In this document: positions 54,527 through 63,939 of the stretch, piece by piece
How positions within the stretch are numbered: position 1 is the stretch's first letter
Layout of the letters: the number at the start of each line of letters is the position of its first letter
Assembly: GCF_030684215.1 (NCBI RefSeq)
Contig: NZ_JAUXOV010000013.1
Span: 16,866-80,865 of the forward strand
Direction: 5' to 3'
Source of the DNA: Pseudotabrizicola sp.
GTDB lineage: Bacteria > Pseudomonadota > Alphaproteobacteria > Rhodobacterales > Rhodobacteraceae
DNA length: 64,000 bases
Program-made: the position numbers and the translations under genes
Notes under the pieces: model-generated
Seen by the model: the letters and a program-made list of their open reading frames with translations, nothing else
Told to the model about the DNA's origin: nothing
Databases searched by the model: none

Positions 54527-55522
54527 TCACGCTTTGCGCGGCACCAGCCCTGCCAAGGCTCTGCTGACGGTGCCGGAGGTTGAAGGGCGTTGAACCGCGA
54601 CAAAGGGCATCGGGCGGCACAGGTCGACGGCGGCAAGGCCGACGCGGGCGGTCAGCGCGCCGTTGACTACGCCTTCGCCAAACCGGCGCGAAAGTTTTGA
54701 CAGCACACCGCCCCCCGCGACCGAACCGATCAGATCATCAGTCAGTGCCAAAGCCCCCGCCGCCAGCAGCGACGCAAACACCCGGCGCAGCAGGCCCCAT
54801 GACCCCAGCGCGCCTGAGCGCCCGCCGTAGATCTCGGCAATGCGGCGGATCATGCGCAGGTTGGCAACCAGTGCCGTAGCCACATCGGCCAGCGCCAGCG
54901 GCACCAGTGCTGTCACCATGGCGACCTGCCGGGCGGCCGCTTCAACCTCGGCCCGCGCGCGGGCATCCAGGGGCGGCAGCAGTTCGGCCTCGGCCAGTGA
55001 TAACAGGGCGTCGGCGTCCAGGACCTCGCCCTGTCGCTCGGCCAATCTTGCACGGCCCCAAGCGGTATCGGGGCGGGCGGCATAGAGGCTGACCAGTGCT
55101 GCAACCATGCGGCGCGCGGATTTCAGATCGGCGGTCTGGCGGGCGGTGACGGCATCGCGTCGCAGGTGATCCAGCCGCACCAGCCGCAGATAAGCCGACC
55201 ACTCGCGACCGGCCAGCATCGTAGCCGCGAGCAGCGCCAGCACCAGAAGCACGCCTGCGACCCAACCCAAAAGCGCGTTGCGGGCAAACAGTCCGGTTAC
55301 AAAGTCATAGGCGGCAACCGATAGTGCAAAGGTAAAAAGCGCGCCAAAAGCCCACAGAGCAAAGCGCACCAGCTTCGAGCGAGGCGCGCGGATGCGGGCG
55401 GCCAGTTGCATCGCCTGGCCTTGCGGCAGATCATCGGGCACCGGGGCGGCGGCGGCGGGGTCAACCTCATCCTCCAGCTCCAGGATCAGCGGTTTGCGGG
55501 GCGGCGGGGGCAAGTCGGTCAC
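54527..55522 (-). CDS. DUF697/YcjF-family membrane protein
   Basis: A 331-aa protein of the TIGR01620/YcjF type. The N-terminal part is cytoplasmic and acidic-Pro-rich (ILELEDEVDPAAAAPVPDD). Two adjacent membrane helices lie near residues 55-115 (LWAFGALFTFALSVAAYDF, LLGWVAGVLLVLALLAATML). The C-terminal DUF697 domain ends LAGLVPRKA. A GTG start at 55522 overlaps the ycjX stop by 3 bases, so the two are coupled. Confidence 0.85.
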   Translation of the reverse strand: MTDLPPPPRKPLILELEDEVDPAAAAPVPDDLPQGQAMQLAARIRAPRSKLVRFALWAFGALFTFALSVAAYDFVTGLFARNALLGWVAGVLLVLALLAATMLAGREWSAYLRLVRLDHLRRDAVTARQTADLKSARRMVAALVSLYAARPDTAWGRARLAERQGEVLDADALLSLAEAELLPPLDARARAEVEAAARQVAMVTALVPLALADVATALVANLRMIRRIAEIYGGRSGALGSWGLLRRVFASLLAAGALALTDDLIGSVAGGGVLSKLSRRFGEGVVNGALTARVGLAAVDLCRPMPFVAVQRPSTSGTVSRALAGLVPRKA

Positions 55523-56928
55523 AGCCGGTCTCCGATCAGGAACTCTGCCGCCCGGTCCAGCCGGATATGCGGCGGGCCTTCGCCGGGTTTCAGCACCATG
55601 CGCGCGGGGGCAAAGCCCATCAACGAAAAATCGGCATCCAGCCAACGCTCCACGCCTTCGCGGGCAGGAGCGAGGATGCGGGCAGGGTCGGTGGGCAGAT
55701 CGCCCGCGTACATTGCGGTCTGCTTTCCGGTGGCCAAAAGCCGCCCGCGCACAAGGTCAATCGCCGCGCCGTCGCGCTGCACGCTGTCTTCAACCGTGGC
55801 GCGCAAGGATGCCAGCGAAAGCGCCATAGTGCGTGCGCCGGAAAAATCGGCGCGGCGGCGGGCCTCTGACAGCAACGCTTCGGTGATGGCAGTCAGGGCA
55901 GGGTGCTGGTGATGGTGCAAATGGTCGGCTTTGGTCGCAGCGAACAGGATCTTTTCCACTCGCTTTCCACCCAAAATCCGGGTCAACCAGCCGTTTGCAC
56001 CGGGGCGAAAGGCGGTCAGAATCTCGGCCATAGTCCGGCGCAGGTCTTCAACTGCACGGGGCCCCACATGGATCGCGCCCAGCACATCCATCAGCACCAC
56101 CTGCCGGTCAATGCGTGAGAAATGGTCGCGGAAAAACGGTTTCACAACCTTGGACTTATAGGCCTCATATCGTCGCTCCATCTCGCGCCACAGGCTGCCA
56201 CGAGGGGTGCTGGCAGGCTGGGGCAAGGGCGCAAATGTCAGCACGGGCGAGCCTGCCAGTTCTCCCGGCAGCAGGAACCGCCCCGGCGTTAGGTCGGACC
56301 AGCCTTTGCCGCGGGCGGCGTGCAGATAAGCGGTGAAAGCAGCGGCCAGATCTTGCGCGCGCGGCTCGTCCAGCGCAAGCGACCCGTCCTCGGCGCGGGC
56401 CTGTGCCATGAACGCTGTCGCCTCTGGCCGCTTGGCGATGCGCTCCAGCGTTTCTTCCGCCCAGCTGGCATAGGACTTGTCCAGCAAGGACAGGTCCAGC
56501 AGCCACTCACCGGGATAGTCTACAATGTCCACATGCAGGCGCGTGGTGCCGGTCAGGCCCAAAAAGCCTGAGGGGCGCAATCGGAAAGACAGCCGCAATT
56601 CTGACACCGTCCGCGTGGATTGCGGCCAGCGTGGATCACTCCCCATCAGCGCCATAAGGTGGCTTTCATAGTCAAATCGCGGCAGGGTCAGGTCTGGTTG
56701 CGGTTGCAGCAAGACCGTCTCTATCCGGCCCTGTGCCTGTGCCATCAATTGCGGCATTCGCCCCCGATCCAGCAGGTTGGCAACCAACGCCGTGATGAAC
56801 ACGGTTTTGCCCGCACCCGACAGACCGGTGACACCCAGCCGCAGGGTCGGCTCGAAAATCTCGGACACCGATCCCGCCAGCCCTTCAAGACTGCGGGAGA
56901 TGCCATCGGTCAGGGTGGACAGGACCAA
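55519..56928 (-). CDS. ycjX: YcjX-family (DUF463) nucleotide-binding protein
   Basis: A 469-aa GTPase/ATPase-like protein. Walker A GVTGLSGAGKTVFITALVAN, a DxxG-like VDIVDYPGEWLLDLSLL and VLMDVLGAIHVG are present. I chose a TTG start at 56928: AGGAATACACGA precedes it and it yields the family-typical opening VLSTLTDGISRSLEG. In-frame ATGs at 56958 and 57000 have no ribosome binding site. It always neighbours the DUF697 gene in alphaproteobacteria. Membrane-stress association is known in enterics. Confidence 0.88.
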   Translation of the reverse strand: MVLSTLTDGISRSLEGLAGSVSEIFEPTLRLGVTGLSGAGKTVFITALVANLLDRGRMPQLMAQAQGRIETVLLQPQPDLTLPRFDYESHLMALMGSDPRWPQSTRTVSELRLSFRLRPSGFLGLTGTTRLHVDIVDYPGEWLLDLSLLDKSYASWAEETLERIAKRPEATAFMAQARAEDGSLALDEPRAQDLAAAFTAYLHAARGKGWSDLTPGRFLLPGELAGSPVLTFAPLPQPASTPRGSLWREMERRYEAYKSKVVKPFFRDHFSRIDRQVVLMDVLGAIHVGPRAVEDLRRTMAEILTAFRPGANGWLTRILGGKRVEKILFAATKADHLHHHQHPALTAITEALLSEARRRADFSGARTMALSLASLRATVEDSVQRDGAAIDLVRGRLLATGKQTAMYAGDLPTDPARILAPAREGVERWLDADFSLMGFAPARMVLKPGEGPPHIRLDRAAEFLIGDRL

Positions 56929-57033
56929 TCGTGTATTCCTTATGCTTGGCACCAACATAGGCACGCTGGCCCGCGCTTGGTAGGGGGAAAGCCCGGCCAT
57001 CAGATGCCGCGATCTTTGGAATTGCTGCTTTGA

Positions 57034-57054
57034 AAATACTCCCGCGCGGAGCGC
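57034..57054 (-). repeat. Dispersed 21-bp repeat, copy 2
   Basis: Identical over 21 bases to 54478-54498. It lies in the ycjX-truA intergenic region, 67 bases before truA. Confidence 0.6.
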
Positions 57055-57120
57055 TTTTCGCCGCCAGCGCCCGCGCCACGGCGGACTTGCAGCGCCGGGT
57101 AAATTCGCTAAGGACATGCC

Positions 57121-57891
57121 ATGCCCAGATATGCGCTGAAAATCGACTATGACGGGGGCCCGTTTCAGGGCTGGCAACGGCAGGCCGCTGGCCAGCCGTC
57201 GGTTCAGGCTGCGGTCGAGGACGCTTTGGCACGGTTGGAGCCGGGGCCACACACCATTGCCGCTGCCGGGCGCACCGATGCGGGCGTCCATGGCACCGGA
57301 CAGGTGGCGACTGTGGATCTTGCGCGCGACTGGGATCCGTTCCGCTTGTCCGAGGCGCTGAACTGGCATCTGAAGCCTGCGCCGGTGGCGGTGCTGGCCG
57401 CGGCGCGGGTCGCGGATGATTTCCACGCGCGGTTCTCGGCGCTTGAGAGGCGCTATCTGTTCCGGCTGGTCACACGGCGCGCGCCTGTTACACATGACCG
57501 GGGCCGTGTCTGGCAGGTGTTGAACCCGCTGGATGCGGGCGCGATGCAGGCGGGGTCAGTGCATCTGCTGGGCTTGCAGGATTTCACAACCTTCCGGTCA
57601 ACCACGTGTCAGGCGAAATCGCCGGTCAAGACACTGGATGAGATTCTCATTTCCGAACACCCCTATGCGGGCGGGGTGGAATACCGCTTTACCCTGCGCG
57701 CCCGCAGTTTTCTGCACAATCAGGTGCGGTCCATCGTCGGCACGCTGGAGCGGGTGGGAGCGGGGGCGTGGATGCCCGAAGATGTGAGGGCGGCGCTGGA
57801 GGCGCGGGACCGGGCGGCTTGCGGCCCGGTTTGCCCGCCTCAGGGGCTGTATCTGACCGGGGTGGGCTATCCGGTCGATCCCTTTGCTTGA
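57121..57891 (+). CDS. truA: tRNA pseudouridine(38-40) synthase
   Basis: A 256-aa TruA. The catalytic Asp is in [16 protein letters not shown]. Further motifs are [12 protein letters not shown] near the N-terminus, RRYLFRL and the C-terminal [17 protein letters not shown]. Modifies anticodon-arm uridines. Confidence 0.96.
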   Translation: MPRYALKIDYDGGPFQGWQRQAAGQPSVQAAVEDALARLEPGPHTIAAAGRTDAGVHGTGQVATVDLARDWDPFRLSEALNWHLKPAPVAVLAAARVADDFHARFSALERRYLFRLVTRRAPVTHDRGRVWQVLNPLDAGAMQAGSVHLLGLQDFTTFRSTTCQAKSPVKTLDEILISEHPYAGGVEYRFTLRARSFLHNQVRSIVGTLERVGAGAWMPEDVRAALEARDRAACGPVCPPQGLYLTGVGYPVDPFA

Positions 57892-57939
57892 ACATGCTGC
57901 CTGACGGGCTAGGGTCTGGCACAAAGCTGGGAGGTAGAT

Positions 57940-58902
57940 ATGACGAAACCAAAGCTGTTTATTGCGCGCAAGCTGCGTGACGTGGTCGAGGCGCGAGCGG
58001 CGCGCGATTATGATGTGATCCTGAACCCCGAGGACCGGCTGTTTTCGCGTGCGGACCTGATCGCGATGTGCCGTGAGGTGGATGCGGTGTTGCCCTGTCA
58101 TACTGAACGCTTCAGCGCCGATGTGATTGCCGATCTTGGGCCAAGGCTGAAGATTATCGCCAACCATTCTGTAGGCACTGATCATGTGGACCTTGCGGCG
58201 GCAAAGGCGGCGGGGATTGTGGTGACGAACACGCCCGATGTGTTGTCGGATGCGACGGCCGAGATTGCGATGCTGTGCATGCTGGGGGCCGCGCGGCGCG
58301 GGGCCGAGGGCGATGCGATGATCCGGGCGGGCAAGTGGGATTTCTGGTCTCCCGCGTTCATGGTCGGGCGGCAGGTGACGGGCAAGCGTTTTGGTGTTTT
58401 GGGCATGGGCCGCGTGGGCCAGGTCACCGCAGACCGGGCGCGGGGCTTTGGCATGGAGGTGCATTATCACAACCGCCGCCGTCTGCCCGATCATCTGGAA
58501 AAGGGCGCGGTCTTTCATGACACGCTGGAGAGCCTGCTGGCGGTGTCGGATGTGCTGTCCCTGCATTGCCCTTCTACCCCCGAGAATGCGGGAATCATCA
58601 ATGCCCGCACTTTGGCGCTGTTGCCAGAGCGGGCGATTTTGGTGAACACCGCGCGCGGCGGTTTGGTGGATGAGCCGGCGCTGATTGCTGCGCTAAGCTT
58701 GGGCAGGTTGTTTGCGGCGGGGTTGGATGTGTTCCAGACCGAGCCGGGCGGCAATCCGGCGATTGCTGCTCTGGCCAACGTGTTCTTGTTGCCGCACATC
58801 GGCTCTGCCACCGAAGAGACGCGCGATGCCATGGGTTTTCGGGCGTTGGACAATCTGGACGTGTATTTTGCGGGCGGCACGCCCGGCGACCGTGTGGCCT
58901 GA
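57940..58902 (+). CDS. D-2-hydroxyacid dehydrogenase (glyoxylate/hydroxypyruvate reductase-like)
   Basis: A 320-aa NAD(P)-dependent enzyme. Rossmann motif VLGMGRVGQVTADRARGFG; catalytic Arg in NTARGGLVDEP; Glu in LDVFQTEPGGNP; His in LLPHIGSATEETRDAM. Most similar in layout to GyaR/GhrB. GGGAGGTAGAT precedes the ATG. It lies upstream of, but probably outside, the TRAP operon. Confidence 0.92.
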   Translation: MTKPKLFIARKLRDVVEARAARDYDVILNPEDRLFSRADLIAMCREVDAVLPCHTERFSADVIADLGPRLKIIANHSVGTDHVDLAAAKAAGIVVTNTPDVLSDATAEIAMLCMLGAARRGAEGDAMIRAGKWDFWSPAFMVGRQVTGKRFGVLGMGRVGQVTADRARGFGMEVHYHNRRRLPDHLEKGAVFHDTLESLLAVSDVLSLHCPSTPENAGIINARTLALLPERAILVNTARGGLVDEPALIAALSLGRLFAAGLDVFQTEPGGNPAIAALANVFLLPHIGSATEETRDAMGFRALDNLDVYFAGGTPGDRVA

Positions 58903-59049
58903 CAGGCCGTTTGCAGGCAGCCGCATACCTATGATTGGGTATAGTGGTAAAAAAAACTGACCAGTGCTTGCTTTTTACGGCCCCTGCTTTAAACTTCACT
59001 AAGATAACAGGTCGCGAGGAGCGGCCATAATCGTCTGGGAGGACACCAA
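58903..59049 (+). promoter_or_regulatory. TRAP operon promoter region
   Basis: 147 bases with an AT-rich core (GGTAAAAAAAACTGACCAGT) and a TACC-TATGATTG-GGTA partial inverted repeat near 58927-58940. GGGAGG lies 9 bases before the DctP ATG. No operator can be assigned to a known regulator. Confidence 0.4.
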
Positions 59050-60189
59050 ATGACTGATACCCGCGACACCGGGCTTTCCCGTCGTTCGTTCCTGCGCAAA
59101 GGTGCGCTGGGCGGCTCCGCTGCAGCAGCAGCCTCTGTTCTGGCTGCACCTGCCGTTCTGGCGCAGGCCCCACTTGTGATGAAGATGCAGACCTCGTGGC
59201 CTGCTGCCGACATCTGGATGGATTTTGCCCGCGAATACGTGACACGCGTTGAAGAGATGTCGGGCGGCCGTTTGAAAATCGACCTGCTTCCCGCTGGTGC
59301 AATCGTCGGCGCGTTTCAGGTGATGGATGCCGTCAATGATGGCGTTCTGGATGCTGCCCACACGGTTCCGGTTTATTGGTATGGCAAATCCAAAGCGGCG
59401 TCGTTCTTTGGCACCGGCCCTGTCTTCGGCGGTTCCGCAACGACCATGCTGGGCTGGTTCTATCAGGGCGGCGGTGCCGAGCTGTATCGTGAACTGACGC
59501 AGGATGTTCTGGGGCTGAACGTGGTTGGCATGATGGGTATGCCAATGCCTGCGCAACCCTTTGGCTGGTTCAAGACCGAAGTGAACACGGTTGCTGACAT
59601 CCAGGGCTTCAAGTATCGCACTGTGGGTCTGGCGGCTGACCTGTTGCAGGAAATGGGCATGTCGGTGGCGCAGCTTCCGGGCGGCGAGATCGTACCTGCC
59701 ATGGAGCGTGGCGTGATCGACGCGTTCGAGTTCAACAACCCATCGTCCGACAGCCGTTTCGGCGCACAGGATGTTGCCAAGAACTATTACCTGTCTTCTT
59801 ACCATCAGGCGTCAGAAGCCTTTGAATTCCTGTTCAACAAGGATTTCCTGGATGATCTGGAGCCCGATCTGCAGGCGATCCTGAAATATGGTGTGGAAGC
59901 CTCGGCAACCTCGAACCTGTCGCTGGCGATGAAGGAGTATTCCAACGATCTGGAGAAGCTCGTAACCGTTTCTGGTGTGACCGTGCACCGGACCTCGAAA
60001 GAGATCTTGGCTGCTCAGTTGGAAGCATGGGACAAGCTGATCGTTGATCTGGAAACCGATGCCTTCAGCAAAAAGGTCTTGGACAGCCAGCGCGAGTGGG
60101 TCGAAAAGGTCGCTTATTACGAGCTGATGAACGCGCCGGATCTGGGGCTTGCTTACGAGCATTACTTCCCCGGCAAACTGAAGCTGTAA
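59050..60189 (+). CDS. TRAP transporter solute-binding protein (DctP/TakP type)
   Basis: A 379-aa periplasmic protein with a Tat signal peptide (LSRRSFLRKGALGGSAAAAA, cleavage near APAVLA). Core motifs PLVMKMQTSWPAADIWMDFA, LLPAGAIVGAFQVMDAV and MERGVIDAFEFNNPSSD match the TakP 2-oxoacid/lactate group; the FNNP stretch is a good marker. First gene of a DctPQM operon. Substrate is probably a 2-oxo or hydroxy acid. Confidence 0.9.
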   Translation: MTDTRDTGLSRRSFLRKGALGGSAAAAASVLAAPAVLAQAPLVMKMQTSWPAADIWMDFAREYVTRVEEMSGGRLKIDLLPAGAIVGAFQVMDAVNDGVLDAAHTVPVYWYGKSKAASFFGTGPVFGGSATTMLGWFYQGGGAELYRELTQDVLGLNVVGMMGMPMPAQPFGWFKTEVNTVADIQGFKYRTVGLAADLLQEMGMSVAQLPGGEIVPAMERGVIDAFEFNNPSSDSRFGAQDVAKNYYLSSYHQASEAFEFLFNKDFLDDLEPDLQAILKYGVEASATSNLSLAMKEYSNDLEKLVTVSGVTVHRTSKEILAAQLEAWDKLIVDLETDAFSKKVLDSQREWVEKVAYYELMNAPDLGLAYEHYFPGKLKL

Positions 60190-60197
60190 CCTGATCT

Positions 60198-60231
60198 TTG
60201 GGGGGTGCGTCGCTGATGCGCCCCCAATTTT
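60198..60231 (+). promoter_or_regulatory. Attenuator-type hairpin after the TRAP binding protein
   Basis: TTGGGGG-TGCG pairs with TGCG-CCCCCAA with one bulged G, followed by TTTT. It begins 9 bases after the binding-protein stop. Partial termination here would give excess binding protein over the permease genes. Confidence 0.7.
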
Positions 60232-60295
60232 GCTGCGTCGTGATCTTCCATGCGAGCCGACGTGCCCGCAAGACCGCAGAAACGGAGTTTCCCAC

Positions 60296-60892
60296 ATGCT
60301 CGGGTATATTCGCTTTGCCGACCAGCTCTCTGCATGGTTTGGCAAAACCTTTGGCTGGCTGATTATTCTGATGACCTTTGGCATGGCCTATGAGGTGCTG
60401 GTGCGCTACGCATTCAACCGGCCAACACCTTGGGCGCTGGACCTGAGTTTCATCATGTATGGCACGATCTTCATGATGGGCGGGGCCTATACCCTGTCAC
60501 GTGGTGGGCATGTGCGTGGCGATTTCATCTATCGCACTTGGCGACCACAGACGCAGGCACTGGTCGATCTGGTGCTGTATATTTTGTTCTTCTTTCCGGG
60601 CATTCTGGCGCTGGTGTTTACTGGCTGGAAGTATTCCAGCCGGTCCTGGGGCTATGCTGAAGTGTCGGTCAATAGCCCGGCAGGCATCCCGATCTATCAG
60701 TTCAAATCGGTGATGGTTGTCGCGGGTATTCTGCTGCTGATCCAGGGGCTCGCACAGGTGTTTCGCTGCATAATCTGTATGCGCACCGGGGTTTGGATGC
60801 AGGCGGATGAAGATGTCGAAGAAACCGAACAATTGCTGATTAAGCAGGCGGCCGAGGCTGCCGCTGAAGCTGCTGCCAAAGCCCAAAGGTAA
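60296..60892 (+). CDS. TRAP transporter small permease (DctQ type)
   Basis: A 198-aa protein with four membrane helices (WLIILMTFGMAYEVLVRYAF, FIMYGTIFMMGGAYTLSRG, LYILFFFPGILALVFTG and VMVVAGILLLIQGLAQVF). The marker motif GGHVRGDFIY is present and an Ala/Glu-rich cytoplasmic tail ends it. ACGGAG before the ATG at 60296 sets the start. Confidence 0.9.
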   Translation: MLGYIRFADQLSAWFGKTFGWLIILMTFGMAYEVLVRYAFNRPTPWALDLSFIMYGTIFMMGGAYTLSRGGHVRGDFIYRTWRPQTQALVDLVLYILFFFPGILALVFTGWKYSSRSWGYAEVSVNSPAGIPIYQFKSVMVVAGILLLIQGLAQVFRCIICMRTGVWMQADEDVEETEQLLIKQAAEAAAEAAAKAQR

Positions 60893-60930
60893 TCGGCCAA
60901 ACCGCCGCCCCATTTACGGAGTTCGCAAAC

Positions 60931-62355
60931 GTGACCGACCCGCAAATCGCCCTTATGATGCTGGGCATTTTCATTGCCTTTGTCTTCTTGGGCTTTCCGA
61001 TCGCTTTTACGCTGATGGCGCTGGGCATTGCCTTTGGCTACTACGCCTACTTTGACCCAAGCCGGATGTGGCGCGGCTATAACCGGTTGACCGAGGATGC
61101 CAGCTGGTGGGACAGCACAAGCCTGTGGATCGAGGGGTTCTATAACAACCGCATCTTCGACTTGTTCGTGAACCAGACCTATACGGTTATATCGAACGAG
61201 GTGCTGACCGCGATTCCGTTGTTCCTGTTCATGGGCTACATCGTTGAACGCGCCAATATCGTTGACAAGCTGTTTGGCACGCTGGCGATTGCAACGCGCA
61301 ACATCCCTGGCTCGATGGGGGTTGCGGCGCTGCTGACATGTGCGTTGTTTGCGACCGCAACCGGGATTGTGGGTGCGGTTGTCACGCTGATGGGACTTTT
61401 GGCGCTGCCGCAGATGCTCAAGGCGCGCTATGACCATTCCTTTGCCACCGGCATCATCTGCGCGGGCGGCACGCTGGGGATTCTGATTCCGCCGTCGATC
61501 ATGCTGATCGTCTATGCCGCGTCGTCGGGCGTGTCGATTGTGCGGCTCTATGCGGCGGCGTTGCTGCCTGGCTTCACACTGGTGGGGCTGTATCTGGTGT
61601 ATATCATCGGTCGGTCGATCCTGAACCCGAAACTGGCCCCGAAGCCGACGCGCGAAGAAATGCCGGAAGTGCCAATTGGCAAGCTGATGTTGATGCTTGC
61701 GACCAGCTTTTTCCCGCTGGCATTTCTGATCTTTGCGGTGCTGGGGTCGATCCTGTTCGGTCTGGCCACCCCGACCGAGGCCGCGTCGATTGGCGCGCTG
61801 GGTGGCATGGTGCTGGCTGTGGCTTACCGCGCGATGACCTTCCAGCGCTTGCGCGAAAGCGTCTATCTGACTGTGCGGACCACGGCGATGGTGTGCTGGC
61901 TGTTTGTCGGTTCTTACACATTCTCGGCGGTGTTCAGCTATCTGGGGGGCGAGCATGTGATCGCCGATTTTGTCATGGGGCTGGATCTGACACCAATTCA
62001 GTTCCTAATCCTCGCGCAGGTGATCATCTTCCTGTTGGGCTGGCCGCTGGAATGGTCGGAAATCATCATCATCTTTGTGCCGATCTTCCTGCCGCTTTTA
62101 CCGCTGTTCGGGATTGATCCCTTGTTTTTTGGTGTGCTGGTCGCGCTGAATTTGCAGACGTCATTCCTGACTCCGCCCATGGCGATGAGCGCGTATTACC
62201 TGAAAGGGATTGCGCCACCGCAGATCAAACTGACCGAGATCTTCTCGGGCGTGCTGCCCTATTGCGGGATGGTCGTGATCTGTATGGTGCTGCTCTATAC
62301 CTTCCCGGCGATCGTGTTCAGCCTGCCGGAGGCATTCTATGGCCCGGGGCGATAA
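60931..62355 (+). CDS. TRAP transporter large permease (DctM type)
   Basis: A 474-aa, about 12-helix membrane protein that moves solute with Na+. IPLFLFMGYIVERANIVDKLF, ATATGIVGAVVTLMGLLALP, CAGGTLGILIPPSIMLIVY and LATPTEAASIGALGGMVLAV are standard DctM blocks. GTG start with ACGGAG upstream. Longer than average because of a loop near residues 50-85. Overlaps the amidase start by 17 bases. Confidence 0.93.
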   Translation: MTDPQIALMMLGIFIAFVFLGFPIAFTLMALGIAFGYYAYFDPSRMWRGYNRLTEDASWWDSTSLWIEGFYNNRIFDLFVNQTYTVISNEVLTAIPLFLFMGYIVERANIVDKLFGTLAIATRNIPGSMGVAALLTCALFATATGIVGAVVTLMGLLALPQMLKARYDHSFATGIICAGGTLGILIPPSIMLIVYAASSGVSIVRLYAAALLPGFTLVGLYLVYIIGRSILNPKLAPKPTREEMPEVPIGKLMLMLATSFFPLAFLIFAVLGSILFGLATPTEAASIGALGGMVLAVAYRAMTFQRLRESVYLTVRTTAMVCWLFVGSYTFSAVFSYLGGEHVIADFVMGLDLTPIQFLILAQVIIFLLGWPLEWSEIIIIFVPIFLPLLPLFGIDPLFFGVLVALNLQTSFLTPPMAMSAYYLKGIAPPQIKLTEIFSGVLPYCGMVVICMVLLYTFPAIVFSLPEAFYGPGR

Positions 62356-63706
62356 ACGGAGCGATCTGACAGGGCTGGGGGCGGTCGTCTTGCGCGACCG
62401 TCTTGCCAGCGGCGCGTTGCGCGCGGTTGAGGTGGTGGAGCGCTATTTGGCCCGCATCGCCGAAGTTGAGCCGCAGGTACAGGCCTGGGCCTGGCTGGAT
62501 GGAGACTATGCGCTGGAACAGGCACGCGCGCTTGATACGCGCCGTCAGGCGGGGCGGCCGATTGGCCCCCTGCACGGGGTTCCGGTGGCGTTGAAGGACA
62601 TCATCGACACTAAGGGCATACCGACCGCCAACGGCTTGGCGATAGATGCAGGCCGGGTGCCGGATGAAGATGCATGGATCGTGGCGCGGCTGCGCGCGGC
62701 GGGGGCGATCATTCTTGGCAAGACGGTGACGACCGAAGGCGCCTACATGCACCCCGGCAAAACCCGCAACCCGCACAATGCGGCCCATACTCCGGGCGGG
62801 TCGTCGCAAGGGTCGGCGGCAGCGGTGGCGGCGGGCATGGTGCCTTTGGCGATTGGCACGCAAACGGGTGGATCGGTGATCCGGCCTGCGGCCTATTGCG
62901 GGGTGGTGGGGGTAAAGCCCAGCTTTGGGATGATACCGCGCACCGGAATTTTGCCGCAGTCGCCGTTTCTGGATACGGTGGGGGTGTTTGCAAGGTCGGT
63001 CGAGGATGCGGCGCTGCTGGTTGAGGTGCTGACCGGACATGATCCGGCAGACCGCGCGACCGAAGCCGTGCCGGTGCCACGTATGCTGGATGTGACCATG
63101 GCCGCGGTGCCGGTTACGCCGATGTTTGCTTTTGTGCGCCCGCCCGGATGGAATGAGGCCGATCCGCAGATGCGGGCGGCGGTCGAGGAAGTGGCGGCGC
63201 TGTTGGGCGAGCAATGCTTTGAGGCCGACTTGCCGGGCTTGGGTGAGGTGGCAGCGATCCGGCAGCGGATCAACTTTGCCGAGATGGCCAAGTGCTATTA
63301 CGGGATTGAAAGGCGCGGGCGCGATCAGATGTCTGACGTGCTGCGCGCTGCGATGGATGAGGGCAAAGCGGTACTGGCGCGCGATTATCTGGCGGCGCTG
63401 GACTGGCGGACCCTGTTGAACGCCGCCCTGAACCCGCTGTTCGAGCGGTGTGACGCGATCCTGTGCCCTGCGGCCCCCGGCCCTGCGCCCGAGGGGCTGG
63501 AGTATACCGGATCGGCGATCTTCAACGGGCTGTGGACTTTGGCAGGTGTGCCCGCGGTGACAGTGCCGCTGTTCTGGGCAGACAGCGGGTTGCCGATGGG
63601 ATTACAATTGGTTGGGCGGCGGGGCGATGATGCCCGGCTGTTGCGCACCGCGCGCTGGCTGATGGCATATGTGGAAACCGGGGCAGAAGGAGGCGCAAGC
63701 CAATGA
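62339..63706 (+). CDS. Amidase (GatA-like signature family)
   Basis: A 455-aa amidase. Ser-Ser-Lys triad: Lys in PVALKDIIDTKG, cis-Ser in TPGGSSQGSAAAVAAG, nucleophilic Ser in TQTGGSVIRPAAYCG. No GatB/GatC genes nearby, so a catabolic amidase is more likely than the tRNA amidotransferase subunit. Translational overlap with the TRAP permease suggests it acts on the transported compound or a derivative. Confidence 0.88.
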   Translation: MARGDKRSDLTGLGAVVLRDRLASGALRAVEVVERYLARIAEVEPQVQAWAWLDGDYALEQARALDTRRQAGRPIGPLHGVPVALKDIIDTKGIPTANGLAIDAGRVPDEDAWIVARLRAAGAIILGKTVTTEGAYMHPGKTRNPHNAAHTPGGSSQGSAAAVAAGMVPLAIGTQTGGSVIRPAAYCGVVGVKPSFGMIPRTGILPQSPFLDTVGVFARSVEDAALLVEVLTGHDPADRATEAVPVPRMLDVTMAAVPVTPMFAFVRPPGWNEADPQMRAAVEEVAALLGEQCFEADLPGLGEVAAIRQRINFAEMAKCYYGIERRGRDQMSDVLRAAMDEGKAVLARDYLAALDWRTLLNAALNPLFERCDAILCPAAPGPAPEGLEYTGSAIFNGLWTLAGVPAVTVPLFWADSGLPMGLQLVGRRGDDARLLRTARWLMAYVETGAEGGASQ

Positions 63707-63864
63707 ACAATCTGATGGCGCTGCTGGCCTTTGGTGTGATGCTTGGGTTTTTGGGTATCTTGTTGTGGCATGTGCCGCGCTGGGATCTGATCGGCGTGGT
63801 GAGCATTACGGTGGCACTGGCCGGGTGGGACCTGATCCAGAACCTGCGCGGCAAACGCGGCTAA
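63703..63864 (+). CDS. Small two-helix membrane protein (53 aa)
   Basis: A 53-aa ORF overlapping the amidase stop by ATGA. The sequence has two hydrophobic segments (LMALLAFGVMLGFLGILLWH and LIGVVSITVALAGWDLIQNL) separated by a short polar turn, and ends RGKRG. The overlap and hydrophobic pattern make it a likely real gene of the TRAP-amidase operon. No family recognised. Confidence 0.65.
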   Translation: MNNLMALLAFGVMLGFLGILLWHVPRWDLIGVVSITVALAGWDLIQNLRGKRG

Positions 63865-63939
63865 AGGGATGTGTCGGCTGCTTCCCCACAGTTGGGTTAC
63901 CCTGAAGAGGGATCAACCGTGCAACAAGGAGAAGTAGCC

